Of a DNA stretch of 64,000 nt, positions 48,677 to 59,724 are shown piece after piece. The notes below the pieces were generated by a model. The model searched no databases. It was not told the origin of the DNA and saw only the letters and a list, made by a program, of their open reading frames with translations. This DNA is from Cryphonectria parasitica EP155 (lineage: Eukaryota > Ascomycota > Sordariomycetes > Diaporthales > Cryphonectriaceae): assembly GCF_011745365.1 (NCBI RefSeq), contig NW_024468914.1, positions 3,002,228-3,066,227 of the forward strand. The letters run 5' to 3'. Positions within the stretch are counted from its first letter, which is position 1; every line of letters starts with the position of its first letter. The translations under genes were made by a program, and so were the position numbers.

Positions 48677-50572
48677 ATGGCGGACAAGTCGTTGAAGGTT
48701 CGCAATACATCCCCCCTCACCCGCTATAAAAGCGCAATCGTAAAAGATGCAAACGTGAGAGATGGTCTGCTGACGAGATGATGACTGCTGCAGGATCGTC
48801 TCCGCGGTCACTCAGAGGCTTTTGATAGCTTGCTGTCCCTGATACCTGCAAAGCTCTACTACGGCGAAGACACAAGTGTACGTCCATTCATTTTCAAGCA
48901 CCCTTCCCTTCCCCCCTGCTATACTATATATGTATGTATATAGTATCGTCTACCCACCCCAGCGAGCTCACACCACACGACATAATTCCAGGACCAGTGG
49001 CAGCGGAAGAAGCAGACCAAAGAGCAAGCCAGAGCTGCTAAGCGGGGCAGGCTGGACCCGGACAGTGCGTTGAACAGGAGTGCCAAAGAGGTCCTGGACG
49101 AGCGGGCACGCAACAAGAGGAAAGCGAAGGAGATGGAGGACAGTGAGGAGGACGACGAAAATGACAACGATGACGACGACGACGACGACGTATCAGAACC
49201 TCTTAACGGTGTTGAGAAGGAGCTGCCCGGTCAAGGCCTGAAGAAGGCGAAGTCAACGGGCGACGAAGATCATGACGAACCTATTAGCAAGAAGGCCAGA
49301 CTCGCAGAGTTACAGGATGACGAGTTGGCGGCGGCGACCGAGAAGCTCTCGGCACACCAGGAAAAGAAGTTGCTGAAGAAACAGAAGAAGGCGGAGAAGA
49401 AGGCCGACAAGAAGAAAACCAAGGCTGAGAGATCATTGAAACTTACCGAAAAGACAGTGGATGACGAGGAGGACGAGGACGAGGACGAGGTGGAGGAAGA
49501 AGAAGAAGGAGCATCACATCACGACGTTGTGCAGTCCAAGGAGGCCGATGAAGAAGAAAAACAAGGCCACAAGGCCAAAGACCTGCAACCTATCGATGTC
49601 TCCGGTCTTGCCGACGACGAAGACGCCGACCCCTCCTCCCAATCCTCCACCCCCGAGTCACCAACCTTTGACGGAGCCGCCCACAATCCCTCCTCCACCG
49701 AGCCTACAAGTACCACAACCTCGATAGCCAGCGAGGCCGCGGGCGCCGCGGGCGGCTCCTTGACAGCCGAGCGCCCCTCGTCCTCGTCCAAGAAGCTCAA
49801 GGTGCCGTCTGACACGACAGAGCTCCGCGCCCGGCTGGCTGCCAAGATCGCCGCACTCCGAGCAGCACGCAAGGCTGACGGACCGGATGGGACGCCGATT
49901 CGCACGCGGCAGGAGCTCATCGAGTCGCGGCGCAAGAAGCTGGCGGAGCGCAAGGCCCACAAGAAGGAGCTGCGGCAGCAGGCCAAGGAGGCCGAGGACA
50001 AGAAGCGCGAGGAGGCGCTGGCGAGCGCGCGCAACTCGCCCATGCTGAGCTTCGGGAGCGGGTCGCCGGAGCACGAGGCCACCAGCTTCTCGTTCGGGCG
50101 GGTGGCGTTCGCGGACGGGACGCAGATGTCGCAGGACCTGAGCTACGTCAAGGACAAGACGGGCCGGAAGAAGGGTCCTGCAGACCCCAAGGGTGCGCTC
50201 GCCAAGCTGGATGCGCAAAAGAAGCGGCTCGCGGGCCTAGACGCCGACAAGCGCAAGGAGGTCCTCGAGAAGGAGACCTGGCTTGCCGCGCGCAAGCGGG
50301 CCGAGGGCGAAAAGGTGCGCAACGACGAGTCCCTGCTCAAGAAGGCCGTCAAGCGCAAGGAGAAGACCAAGAAGAAGAGCGAGCGCGAGTGGACCGAGCG
50401 CGTCGACGGGGTCAAGTATGCCCAGAAGCAGAGGCAGCAGAAGCGCGAGGACAACATCGGCAAGCGCAAGGAGACCAAGATGGCCGGCAAAGGCGGCAAG
50501 AAGAAGGGCAAGAGTCCTGCCAAGAAGAGGCCCGGGTTCGAGGGGAGTGGTTTCGGTGGCAAGAGGAAATGA
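48677..50572 (+). CDS. RRP14: SURF6/RRP14-type ribosome biogenesis protein
   Basis: Exons 48677-48697, 48794-48877 and 48992-50572 give 561 aa. SURF6/Rrp14 proteins are nucleolar, bind pre-rRNA and act in both small and large subunit assembly. The N-terminal Rrp14 motif DRLRGHSEAFDSLLSLIPAK with LYYGED is split over the first junctions. The middle is acidic with KEN/KEK blocks. The SURF6 domain covers the last 320 residues: LRARLAAKIAALRAARKAD, RQELIESRRKKLAERKAHKK, FSFGRVAFADG, LAKLDAQKKRLAGLDADKRK, WLAARKRAEGEKVRNDESLL and WTERVDGVKYAQKQRQQKRE. It ends in a Lys/Gly-rich tail. The first donor is GTTCGC, which is unusual but is needed to join MADKSLK to DRLRGH in frame. Confidence 0.94.
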
Positions 50573-51623
50573 GGTTAACGACTAGTAATAGTAGAGCATT
50601 TACGTTTTCTACAGTGCACTCCCTCGCTCTCTTCTTTCGAGGTGTCCCACACAATCGTCTCCTATGGACATGGACAGAGGGAGATTTTGCGCTTTACAGT
50701 TAGGACGGCGTTCAGAGGGGACAACATCTGGCTGGGAATAGCATGCATAGCTATGAACGAAAAAAGGAGAAGGACACAAGGATGGGCATTACGGCGTTGG
50801 GGCGACAGGGAAAATTAAAAGAAGAACCTCGTAATCTGGCGTTTCCTATGAACACAAAGTGCTTTTTTCCCTACTGTTGTCATGCCCATGCCAAGTCAAG
50901 TGCGTGTGCGTGTGTGCATGTGAGAAAGATATTCGTTTGAACTATGTCAGCTTTCGCAAGAGAAGACAGAAGCAAAATTCATGAGCATAGACGCCAGAAT
51001 CAACCTGTGTGTCCCATCCACATGCTGCGCCAAAAGAGGGATTGTCATGAGAGAGGGTTTCCTTGTTTCCTTTTGTTTTACCCCCCAAAAAGACCGTTGA
51101 TGCCTTTGCACGTTTGTTTTGTATGTGTCCGCTCGATGATCCTGTTCACCAGTTGCTGCGGTTGTCCGCGTTCAGTCCGGTAATGGCCTTCACTGTCCTC
51201 GCCATTTTCAATTCCCATGTTCCCCTCCTCCTCCTCCTACCTCCATGTCGCGCTGTGAGAATCTGAAAATAATGACGCCTGGTCGTTTGCCGGGAAAAAA
51301 GTAAGAAGATTTTTGAATTGGGGAAGAAAAGAAAGAGAAAAAAAATTGGTCATCCGCTGGTCCTGGGAAACTCGCCCGACAATAATACATTCATCTCCCC
51401 GCGGCGTCCATGCTCTGCTACAGTCCCGGCCCGAACTTTCTTTTCCCAGGCCCACGGCCCCCCTTCCCATTCCAACTCAAAAAACCGTGGATTCTTTCAT
51501 TGTATGGCCCCTCCGCCCTGTGTTGACTTCGACTGCACTGCGTTGACACACGGATTTGAAGTAAAGGGGCGACCAGAGTTTCACTATGTAGTATTGCTGG
51601 GCAGCAAGGCGGGCTGCGTTATA
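50573..51623. other. Convergent 3' flanks of RRP14 and VPS74
   Basis: About 1 kb between stop codons. Only short frames, no gene seen. Confidence 0.55.
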
Positions 51624-53048
51624 TCACAGGAGGGAGTCGAGGCGGGTGAATACGTTCAGGCAGGCGGCAACCACCTCGAGCTGCAGCTCCTTGTCCTTGG
51701 CCTTATTGCCCTCCTAGAAAAAGCATGTATATTAGCATGGGGGTAATGACAGACGAAACAGGACGGTAGCGATTGTGAACCAACCTCTGAAATTACTTGT
51801 GGCAAGTTGGCACCGATACCGTTGCCCGTTGCCTTCTTGCCGAATGGCCATTGGCTGTACTCGGCCAGCAGCTCATCAGTCTGGGCGAATGCCCGTTCCC
51901 TGGCCTCGTGGCCCAGCGTAGACAGCGCATTCTCGAGGACGTTGGCGGCGTAGGCGGCGCAGACCATTGCGATCGTCCGCGTGTACCGGAACTCGAGATT
52001 CTCGGGAAGCCACTGGGAGGCGGGAAGGACCACAGTCCTTTGGGTGAGAACGTTTCTGACGCGCCTCCGGATCTCTTCCTTGGCGCCGCCGTCGGCAACA
52101 GGGTGTGTGGCCATATCAAAGAGCAGGAAGTTGCGCTTCTCGGTGCGAAGGATGCCCTTGTCGACGAGGCCCTTCGCAAGGCGCTCTCGGACTTGCTTCA
52201 GTTGGTAGCCAATCTTCATCAGGTTCCAAGTCTCCCCTGCAGCCATCACGGGACATCGTTAGCAACCAACAGTGCTGGCGAAGGAGAGCCGCTTCAGCTC
52301 CGATGACGGACTGGACATGTACTCACCGCTCATAAGATCGATCCAGGTGCTGACGCTCATCTTCTCGCTTCCCTTCATCAGCTTAAGCGCCTCGTCAAGC
52401 AGCACCTCGCCGGTGAGAGTATCGTCGATGACCTCGATAACACGGTCGGGTAGGGGGAAGCGCCGCCTCGAGGCGTCCTTCTGCATGCTGATGCGGCCGC
52501 GGAAAGCCAATTCTATGACGATGCACCCGCGAAGGGCGTAGGATATGTTGTCGTTCCAGAACGAAAGATAGCCCTGTATGAGAGGTCAATCGCATTAGCT
52601 AACTGTTCCGACCTTGGCATCGGATTCAACTTGGGAGATTTTCGGCCAAAGAGTAAAGAACAAAACCAAAGACACAAAGGAGGAGCATGGCAAAAGGCGG
52701 GAGAAGAAAGATGGGGGGGGGGGAGACGGTATGTGTTGTGAGAGAGGGTTACAGACAGAGAGAGGGGGAAATAGAGAGACGAACCTGCTTGTCCTTGAGA
52801 CCCAGCAACAAGACCTCTTCCATGAGTGTCAGCTTGGGCTGCTTGTTCCTCTCCGTGCTCTCGCTAATGTCTCGCGGGTCGAATGCGATCTTGTGGCCAT
52901 TCTCGCTGTTCTCGTAGCTCGTCTCGGGGGTGCTGTCCTTGAAGTTGCCGGACGAGTTGTTGCGGTTGATACCGTTGCCACTCTCGCCCTCGGTGGATGG
53001 TCCTCCTCCAGCGCCGCCCCTGCGTCGAGTGAGCCCCGACGACGACAT
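51624..53048 (-). CDS. VPS74: Vps74/GOLPH3-family Golgi PI4P effector
   Basis: Exons 53048-52785, 52573-52327, 52236-51785 and 51713-51624 give 350 aa, near the yeast length. Vps74/GOLPH3 binds PI4P on Golgi membranes and COPI, and retains glycosyltransferases. An Arg cluster (LTRRRGG) near the N-terminus fits COPI binding. The core reads [20 protein letters not shown], where [11 protein letters not shown] carries the Trp and Arg of the PI4P pocket. It continues with [30 protein letters not shown] and the C-terminal hairpin to [18 protein letters not shown]. Donors of introns 1 and 3 are GTTCGT and GTTGGT, departing from GTRNGT, yet both junctions are fixed by strong family conservation across them. 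Confidence 0.96.
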
Positions 53049-54025
53049 TCTGTTGGTATAGGGCTGTTCTTGGGAGTGATGAATAGATGTAGGCCGTATT
53101 AAAAGGGAGGCAGGGAGCAAGTTTCGAGTAACGAGGAGAGGTAGGACTGGGGCGACGCGCGCTCTTGGACAACAGCACAGTCAAGAACAGACGTGTAACA
53201 GTTGAATAACAGGAAGGAATATCGTGTGGTCGCGGGGAAGTATTTTTTGGTAGCACGATGGCACGGTTCGGAGGAGGCTCTCGAGAAGGCGCAAAGGAGG
53301 AGGGTCTCGTCAAGGTTTAATTCGTGTGTCCAGGGATGCTGTCGTAATAGCTGCTGCTAGGGGTTCGATTTGCGAATTTGGGGGACCCGCAGAATCCTGA
53401 CACGCAATATTCACCAGAGGATTTGGTCTTGGTCCGTATCTTCTTTCGCAAAAATCCGTATCCCCCTCCCCCAACGGGAAGAGATTGGTAGCTAGGCTGA
53501 GGATGGGATAAGAACCGGTTCGGATTGTCGAGATCCCTACCCTAGAAGCGCCGTGCCTTAATGGAACGGTGCGTGTCAGTTGAGAACCGCGAGAGGAATG
53601 AGAGGGGGGGGGGGACAAGGCTGGCGGGCGGGTTTGTCTCTTTTTGAGGACACACAGCTTCAATTGACGCACCTTCTTCTGAGGAAAGCTGGCGACGACG
53701 GATGATGAAGCAGGTTGGCAGAAACAACAACAAAAGTACTTGGCTAGTAAAAGAAGAAGAAGAGGGAGCCAGTGTCGGTCGTGTGCCGCGCCTTGTGTCT
53801 TCGAAAATAAGACCTGGAGGGGGGGGGGGGAGAAAAAGGGAAACCGGCAGCTTGGGCGCTGGGAAAGATGTTGTATGTAACCCGTAACGTACACACGTTC
53901 AGATTCAGGTTAGATTTGGCAAGGTTGGGTTGCGCTGAGTGTGCGACGTTAAACCTCCTTCTCATGCTTTGGGTCGCATCCTTCCAGTGCTCTGGGTCAG
54001 CTCCAGTAGCAGCCCAGCCGTGCCA

Positions 54026-54050
54026 GCCTGGCCTGGCCTGGCCTGGCCTG
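54026..54050. repeat. (CCTGG)n tandem repeat
   Basis: About five units of CCTGG in tandem, intergenic. Confidence 0.85.
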
Positions 54051-55082
54051 AACTGACTGGGGTGGTGGCCTTTGGGCCCTTTGTAACAGATCCCCTAGGG
54101 GCCATGGCATAGGACCCTCTTCAGTGTGCACCCACCGCCCACCCACTCACCACACCAGCCACAACAGCAGCGTCCAAGCTGTGGCTTATTATTCGTACAT
54201 GCTATAGTACACGAGCCCATGCACCAACCTCTTCCCCTTGCCTCCTTCCGAATCTACTACATACCACCAAGCTACTATAACATTATATAACATGTCTATG
54301 ATTTATTTTATTTTAAATGCAAGGTGAAAGCCACCACTGCTTCTCGACATGATTATTCTTTGTCTACAATGTACTGCCCTTGTACACCTCCTTTGACTGC
54401 CGTACTTCACTTCTAACAATATGCTGTCCTCAAAGATTTACGCGTTCTCATTTGGGAGGAGACAATTTTTCTCATCAAGAATCATGCCTCGCTGCTGTAT
54501 AATACAAGATGTCCACAGCTTGTTGAGCAGAGAGAGAATGGGTAAATGGTGCTTTTGTCGTCCTTGTCTCTCCTGGGCCCACTTAGACTGGCCGCCTCCT
54601 CTTACCAGCAGTAGCCCACGCACGCGTCTCGTCTAAATTTGCAAGGGCCGACTAATGGATGAAAGATTGGCCCCCCATGAGATGACTCCATAAGCACATC
54701 TGCATACGTATTGATCTGTCATGTACTGCACTGTTCTGAAAGGCGAAAAGGGGTTGGGGTTGACGTCCTCCTGTATGTGTGGGCTGATGAGCCTCTCACT
54801 TCAGCAGCTTTCTTTCCTTCTCAGTCCAGAGAGACCAACAACTTGGCGATATATGGAGTCCTTCTACTCGGGGTGCTGTCTGTTGACAATGATTTCGGAT
54901 ATCCACCAATCATTGACTGAGTGAGACACTTGAAAACGCTACAAGTCATGACTATGCCCTTGTCTTCCCCTTTGACTATATATGCTAACATTTACAATGC
55001 CTTAGAAGGGTATGCAAAAACTTTCAGCACCACGATTCCCGTGAATACTTTTCCTTCCTGACGTGGGGAGGGACCGAGAAAG

Positions 55083-55132
55083 GGAAGAAGAAGAAGAGGA
55101 GGAGGAGGAGGAGGAGGAGGAGGAGGAGGAGA
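55083..55132. repeat. (GAA/GAG)n trinucleotide repeat
   Basis: About four GAA then eleven GAG units. On the minus strand this is a pyrimidine-only CTC/TTC tract about 50-100 nt after the stop of the SesB-NB-ARC gene, so it would fall in its 3' untranslated region. Polypurine repeats of this kind can form triplex DNA. Confidence 0.85.
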
Positions 55133-55179
55133 AGGGGGGAAAATTAGTGATTTGTTTTTGCGAAACTTTACGGATCACG

Positions 55180-58100
55180 TCACTCTCTTTGAGGCATGAT
55201 CCCCAGACCGACATCGCCCGTACCACTCCTCTCCATGGCCGCTTCCCCTTGCGTGCGAGGCCCTTGCAGCCTGCGCCTGTCTTGCAACCTGTTGTGGGCG
55301 TCGCCCATGTTCACGGTCAAGTCTCCGAAGTGGATGACCTGCCGGTTGCTACCCTCGCCCACCACAATGCCGCCCGACGCCGACCGCATCATCTCCTCGC
55401 CGCTCGCCTCACGGCCTGCAGGGAGGCCCTCTGCAGGGCTCTCTGACTGCGCCCGCCTACTTCCGGTCAACAACCTCGTCAGCCGCTCACGGCGGCTTTC
55501 TCGGCGTACCGGCCTGGCAGGCGGCGGCGGCGGCGGAGCAGGCACACTGGGAACCGGCATGTTGACGAAAGCGGCAGGCCCGGGGGCGCGAATGCTCCCT
55601 GCGGATCCCTGAGGAGGTCGGGTCGGAGACAATATGGTCCCCACCGGGTACGGCAGCTCCGCGGCGTCTGGCCTCGGGTTGATGCGCGGGCTCGGCATCG
55701 TTGCTATCGAGGAGGAGCTGCTCCGAGGACCAGACAGGTTGTTGTTGCTGCGCCGCCGTGACCCGGGCGGTATCGAGCCAACGGGACTGGACAGTGGGCT
55801 CGACCCCCTCCGCGAACGCTCGGCAGTCCCCCGGACACCCATGCCACTGTGGACAGAGACATCTGAGCGACGACCTCTGATGTTTTTGTTTGGCGGGCGG
55901 CTGGAGCCTCGGGACGCTGGCGGAGTCGTTGTTAAGATGGGCGGGTACCCGTGCAGCGCCGGGTCCGAGTTTTGCTGGCCGAGGGAGGACGACTCAACCC
56001 GGCCAAGATAAGGCCGCGGCTGGTAGGGGGTCGATTTCCATTGCTGGAGTCTGGGCGGTGGATGCTGGCGAGGCGGAGGGATGGAGGACCTTACGCCTGG
56101 AAGACTGGGCGGGCTGAAGGGTGCCGCGATGGTACCGGGACTGGACCTAGCAGACCGCGGTATGATTGGTGGCACCGAAGGCATCATGGCGGTGTACTCA
56201 GTCCCGGGTGAGGTACGAGTACTGGTCGGCACCTGCGGTTCTGGCCTGCTGGATGAGCTCGCTGACGATTTCCTCCTCCTCCCAACCAAGGGGATGTTCT
56301 CCTTGTTGAACCATCTCGAGAGGAAGTCCAGTGGACGGTTGCCTGACGATGAGCTGGCGCGTCGTCTCCCTGGCGGCTGCTCTGGGATCGGCATGGCCAA
56401 CTGGCTCGAAGGGGGCTTTGGTGTGATCTGTGGCGTGGGTGTGTTGTCGCCGTCGCCGCCGTCGTCGTCTACTGGATAGGGAACCACCACCTCAGGGTTG
56501 GTGTATCTAGTCGGGAAGCGCTCGTCGACCGGCGAGTCAAAGAACCCCGTCTGGCCCTCCTCGGCTGGTGTCCACACTTGTTGACTCGGCGGTTGACTAT
56601 CTGTCGTCCCAGTATCCGAGTCTGACAGGCTCTTGACCTTGTCGAACACAGACGTCGGCGAGGCCCAGTTGGCCTGGTTGACCATATCTGCCTGGATCTT
56701 TTCCGACAGCCGCTGTACCTCTGCCTCGATGGCCTTCAGCTGGTCCTCCATTTGTTCCCGAATGGGCCGCAACGTGGCGCGGTATCGATCCTCATAGTGG
56801 GAGAGGTGACCGATGAGCTTCCGGCAGTGGAGAGCGAAGCGTCGATAGTCGTCTGGCAGCCCCACGCTAGTTCTCTCCTTGATCCGTGCATCCGCATCCT
56901 TATATGCTTTGCAGAAGACCTCAACCGATCGTTCTAGCCAATAGATGTGTTGTTTCTCCTGCACAAGGGATTCGATCAGGTACCTCTGAACAATACGATG
57001 TATATGAAGTGTGTCCATGATATCATCCGTGAGTTCGAAGCTTCCCTTAGATGTCGCCGAGCTTGAGCGTGAAAGATTGTACTTATCGGACCGATCGACG
57101 AGGGCATAGGCGATGAGGATCCTGAGCGTGTTGTTTAGATTGGCGCCCCCGTGGGTTACGGCATGTCGCGTCTTGTAAGGCGTACTCTTGTTATCAAGGA
57201 CCCGAAGGCCCACGGACAGCATTTCAACGGGAATGTGCTGATCCAGAAATGCAAGAATACACAAGACGTTCAGCGCCCCAAGCGCTCCTCTCGCCTCCAT
57301 CTGTTCCAAGACCAGCTCGTACGCAGGTACCTTGCCGAGATGCGGGGGCTTGGCTTTGTACCGTCTGAGATAGGTGGAAAGTGGTTCCTGACTGGACTTG
57401 AGATGCTGTGCGATGATATGAATCATCAACGGCAGTTTCTCCAGGATGTGAACCAGCTCTGCAGCCTGCGCCAGGTCATCATGGGACCACGGCTTTTCCT
57501 TTTCCATTTCTTCTAAAAGAAGCCTTTGTGCTTCCTGGGTAGATAGCGGTGGTAGCTGGAGTGGTCGTGGGTTGTTGTAAACGTGGCTCCCCGCACCCGC
57601 TGTACTTGTGGACAGTAGGATCATGGACGTATTGGCGTGGTAAGGGAAGAAGCGCTCAATACCGTTGTCCTGATCAAACATGATGCCGTCCAACACGAGC
57701 AACCAGTCGTCTAGGTCCTCAAGCCACCCACGGACGTGGTCCACCATTTTGGTATGGTCCTCGAGCTCTTTCCTGTCAATCTTGGCCCGCAGGTCCTTGA
57801 GTGCGATCTTGGCAATGCGTGAGAACTCGCCCTCTAGCTCCTGCACAGACGAGGCGCGGAGCCAGAACACTCCGCCCGAGTAGTCGTGCTGGTGTCTGAA
57901 GAGGTATTCACGGGCCATGTGGGTTTTGCCCCCTCCTGTCTGACATCGTACAAGTACGGTCGAGGTGCCCTTCTCGCGGACCTTTTTGTCTTGAAGCATT
58001 CTATGCAGTTCCTTCAACTCTTGTTCGCGCCCGACAAAATAGGAGTTGGGCCGAAAACCTTCTGGGACCATGTGATACGGCTCCTTTGAAGCCTGCGAGC

Positions 58101-59724
58101 CAGACCCTTCAGTCCTCATTGACTCTTGTGTGACTGGCTGTGATGGCGGTATCATTGGCAACATCGGTAATGGAGATGGAGGGCCGCTTGGTAGACGTTG
58201 TGTGGTTAAAGCAGTGCCATTTGGTGAAACTACGGGGGAAAAACGAAACCATCAGCCCTTATTTTCTTCTTCCTTTTGTAAAAGTTCAATGAATACCTAG
58301 ACCCTTTAGACTCGACTCTTTTTCTCCAACAGTGTACGTCTCTTCCTCCCCATGTTGAAGTTGAGCCGGACTCCCGCCATCTGTAACGGGACTCATCACC
58401 TGCGGCGAAGAGAACGTACCAACGATTTGTGAAGAACCAGCTGCCGAATTCTCAATCTAAGAATTTTGTTAATTATCTGAAGGGAACACCTGTGCATTTG
58501 GATGAAAAGGGATTCAAACATACGAATGGCCTTGCTCTCTCATTCAACTCAACTTGGGCGCGGATTCTGCGGTCTTGGTCCTCGACCTGCCAGCGGTACA
58601 TGATGACTTCGGGTGACTCCTTGACCCCTGTAAGAAGACTTATTAGCACTCTGATAGACTTTCTCTCGAGATACTTATAGGTAAAGTCATATGGAGCTTG
58701 ACTCACAATCTGTCATGACTGAGGTGATTTGTCGATATCCTGGGGCATCGACACTGGCAAACTTGCACATTCCGGAATGCTAGTAATGAAATCAGCATGT
58801 CTCCACATACGATAGAATTGAATGCGTCTGGCGGAACAGAAGAACAGAAACACAAATAACAGGAAGAGATGACTCTGTCACTCACGTCTGCCTCTATGCC
58901 GTAGGAAGTGGTGTTGTACCACTTTGGGGCCGCGGATTTGGAATCCACGATCAGGGACATTGTGCCTTTCAGGTCCGTCTTTTGGTTCTCGTGGACCAGA
59001 TGGATCTTGAATCGCTGCTGGATGTTGATGAAGTTCGCATTGATGTTGGCGAGCGTCTCGCCATCCTTGCGCAGGGTCTTGATGAGGATAGGCTCAGAGT
59101 CAAAGAGTCTGCGAGGCACACGGCCAACCATGCCCTGGAGAACCTCGCCCCATCTTGCGAGGTCACTGCCTTCGTGGGGGGTGCCCAGGAATACGATGGC
59201 ATAAGTTGAAACGTAGATGGCTCGGTCGTCCTCGTGAGCTGATGCCCTCACGTGGTCCGAATGCTCCAGGACCCGCTTAAGGAGGATGCCGCCGAGACTG
59301 TGAGCCACCCAGATGATGGGATTTCTCTGGCTCTTGCGCCTTTTTCTAAAAGAGGTGAGGTAGCTGACTAGGGTTTGTGCGTGCTCATGGATAAAGTTTG
59401 TGCTGGGCTTCTTGTCTTTGTTGCCTGCAACATCTGCATTGTAGCCGTAAACGAAAATATTGGCCTGTGTTCCATCCTCCTCCAGAGTCTTTGGAAGTAG
59501 ATCTGTCGGCCAGTAGACACCATTGCCGGCCGTCCACGTCTTGGTAGGGTTGCCATTGAGGCCGTGGATCAAGATGATGTCGACCTTGGCCTGGGGATGA
59601 GTGTAGACGGCTGTCACGTCGTAGCGTTGAATATTCTTGTTGATAGTGCCCTGCTTCCATGTTAGAGGCCGTGCTGCATGAGGACGGGTGTACCAGAAGC
59701 CGTTTCTATCCCCAGAATCCAATC
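55180..59724 (-). CDS. SesB-like alpha/beta hydrolase fused to NB-ARC (NLR-like), repeat-less C-terminus
   Basis: Exons run from about 59724 or 59705 to 58886, then 58779-58707, 58627-58524, 58456-58297 and 58229-55180, giving about 1,400 aa. The ATG exon was not found. The first exon encodes a SesB/DUF676-type serine hydrolase (VDIILIHGLNGNPTKTW; nucleophile elbow VAHSLGGILLKRVLEHSD; VFLGTPHEGSDLARWG; then HSGMCKFASVDAPGYRQITS). A linker leads to NB-ARC (FVGREQELKELHRMLQ; P-loop RCQTGGGKTHMA; Walker B WLLVLDG; ILLSTSTAG; EKLPLMIHII). A coiled-coil-like helix (EQMEDQLKAIEAEVQRLSEK) follows, then about 450 residues rich in Pro/Ser/Arg, and a C-terminal motif (VVGEGSNRQVIHFGDLTVN). There are no TPR, ankyrin or WD repeats. 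Proteins of this order are usually classed as fungal NLRs or 'LipA and NB-ARC domain' proteins. Roles in nonself recognition or lipid signalling are inference. Confidence 0.88.
55300..55374 (-). other. C-terminal Gly/Asn/Val motif of the SesB-NB-ARC protein
   Basis: After about 450 disordered, Pro/Ser-rich residues the sequence turns into an ordered-looking, beta-prone segment: GGIVVGEGSNRQVIHFGDL followed by TVNMGDA. Two short hydrophobic strands are separated by Gly/Asn turns. This position and shape recall short amyloid or docking motifs of fungal NLR systems, but I cannot match it to a named motif. Confidence 0.4.

Larger units (their letters stand above)
53049..55179. other. 2.1-kb region upstream of VPS74 and downstream of the SesB-NB-ARC gene
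   Basis: No gene seen. Contents include G-rich homopolymers (about 53607-53616 and 53820-53831), a CCTGG pentamer repeat (54026-54050) and a GAG/GAA trinucleotide repeat (55083-55132) close to the stop of the SesB-NB-ARC gene. Confidence 0.5.
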
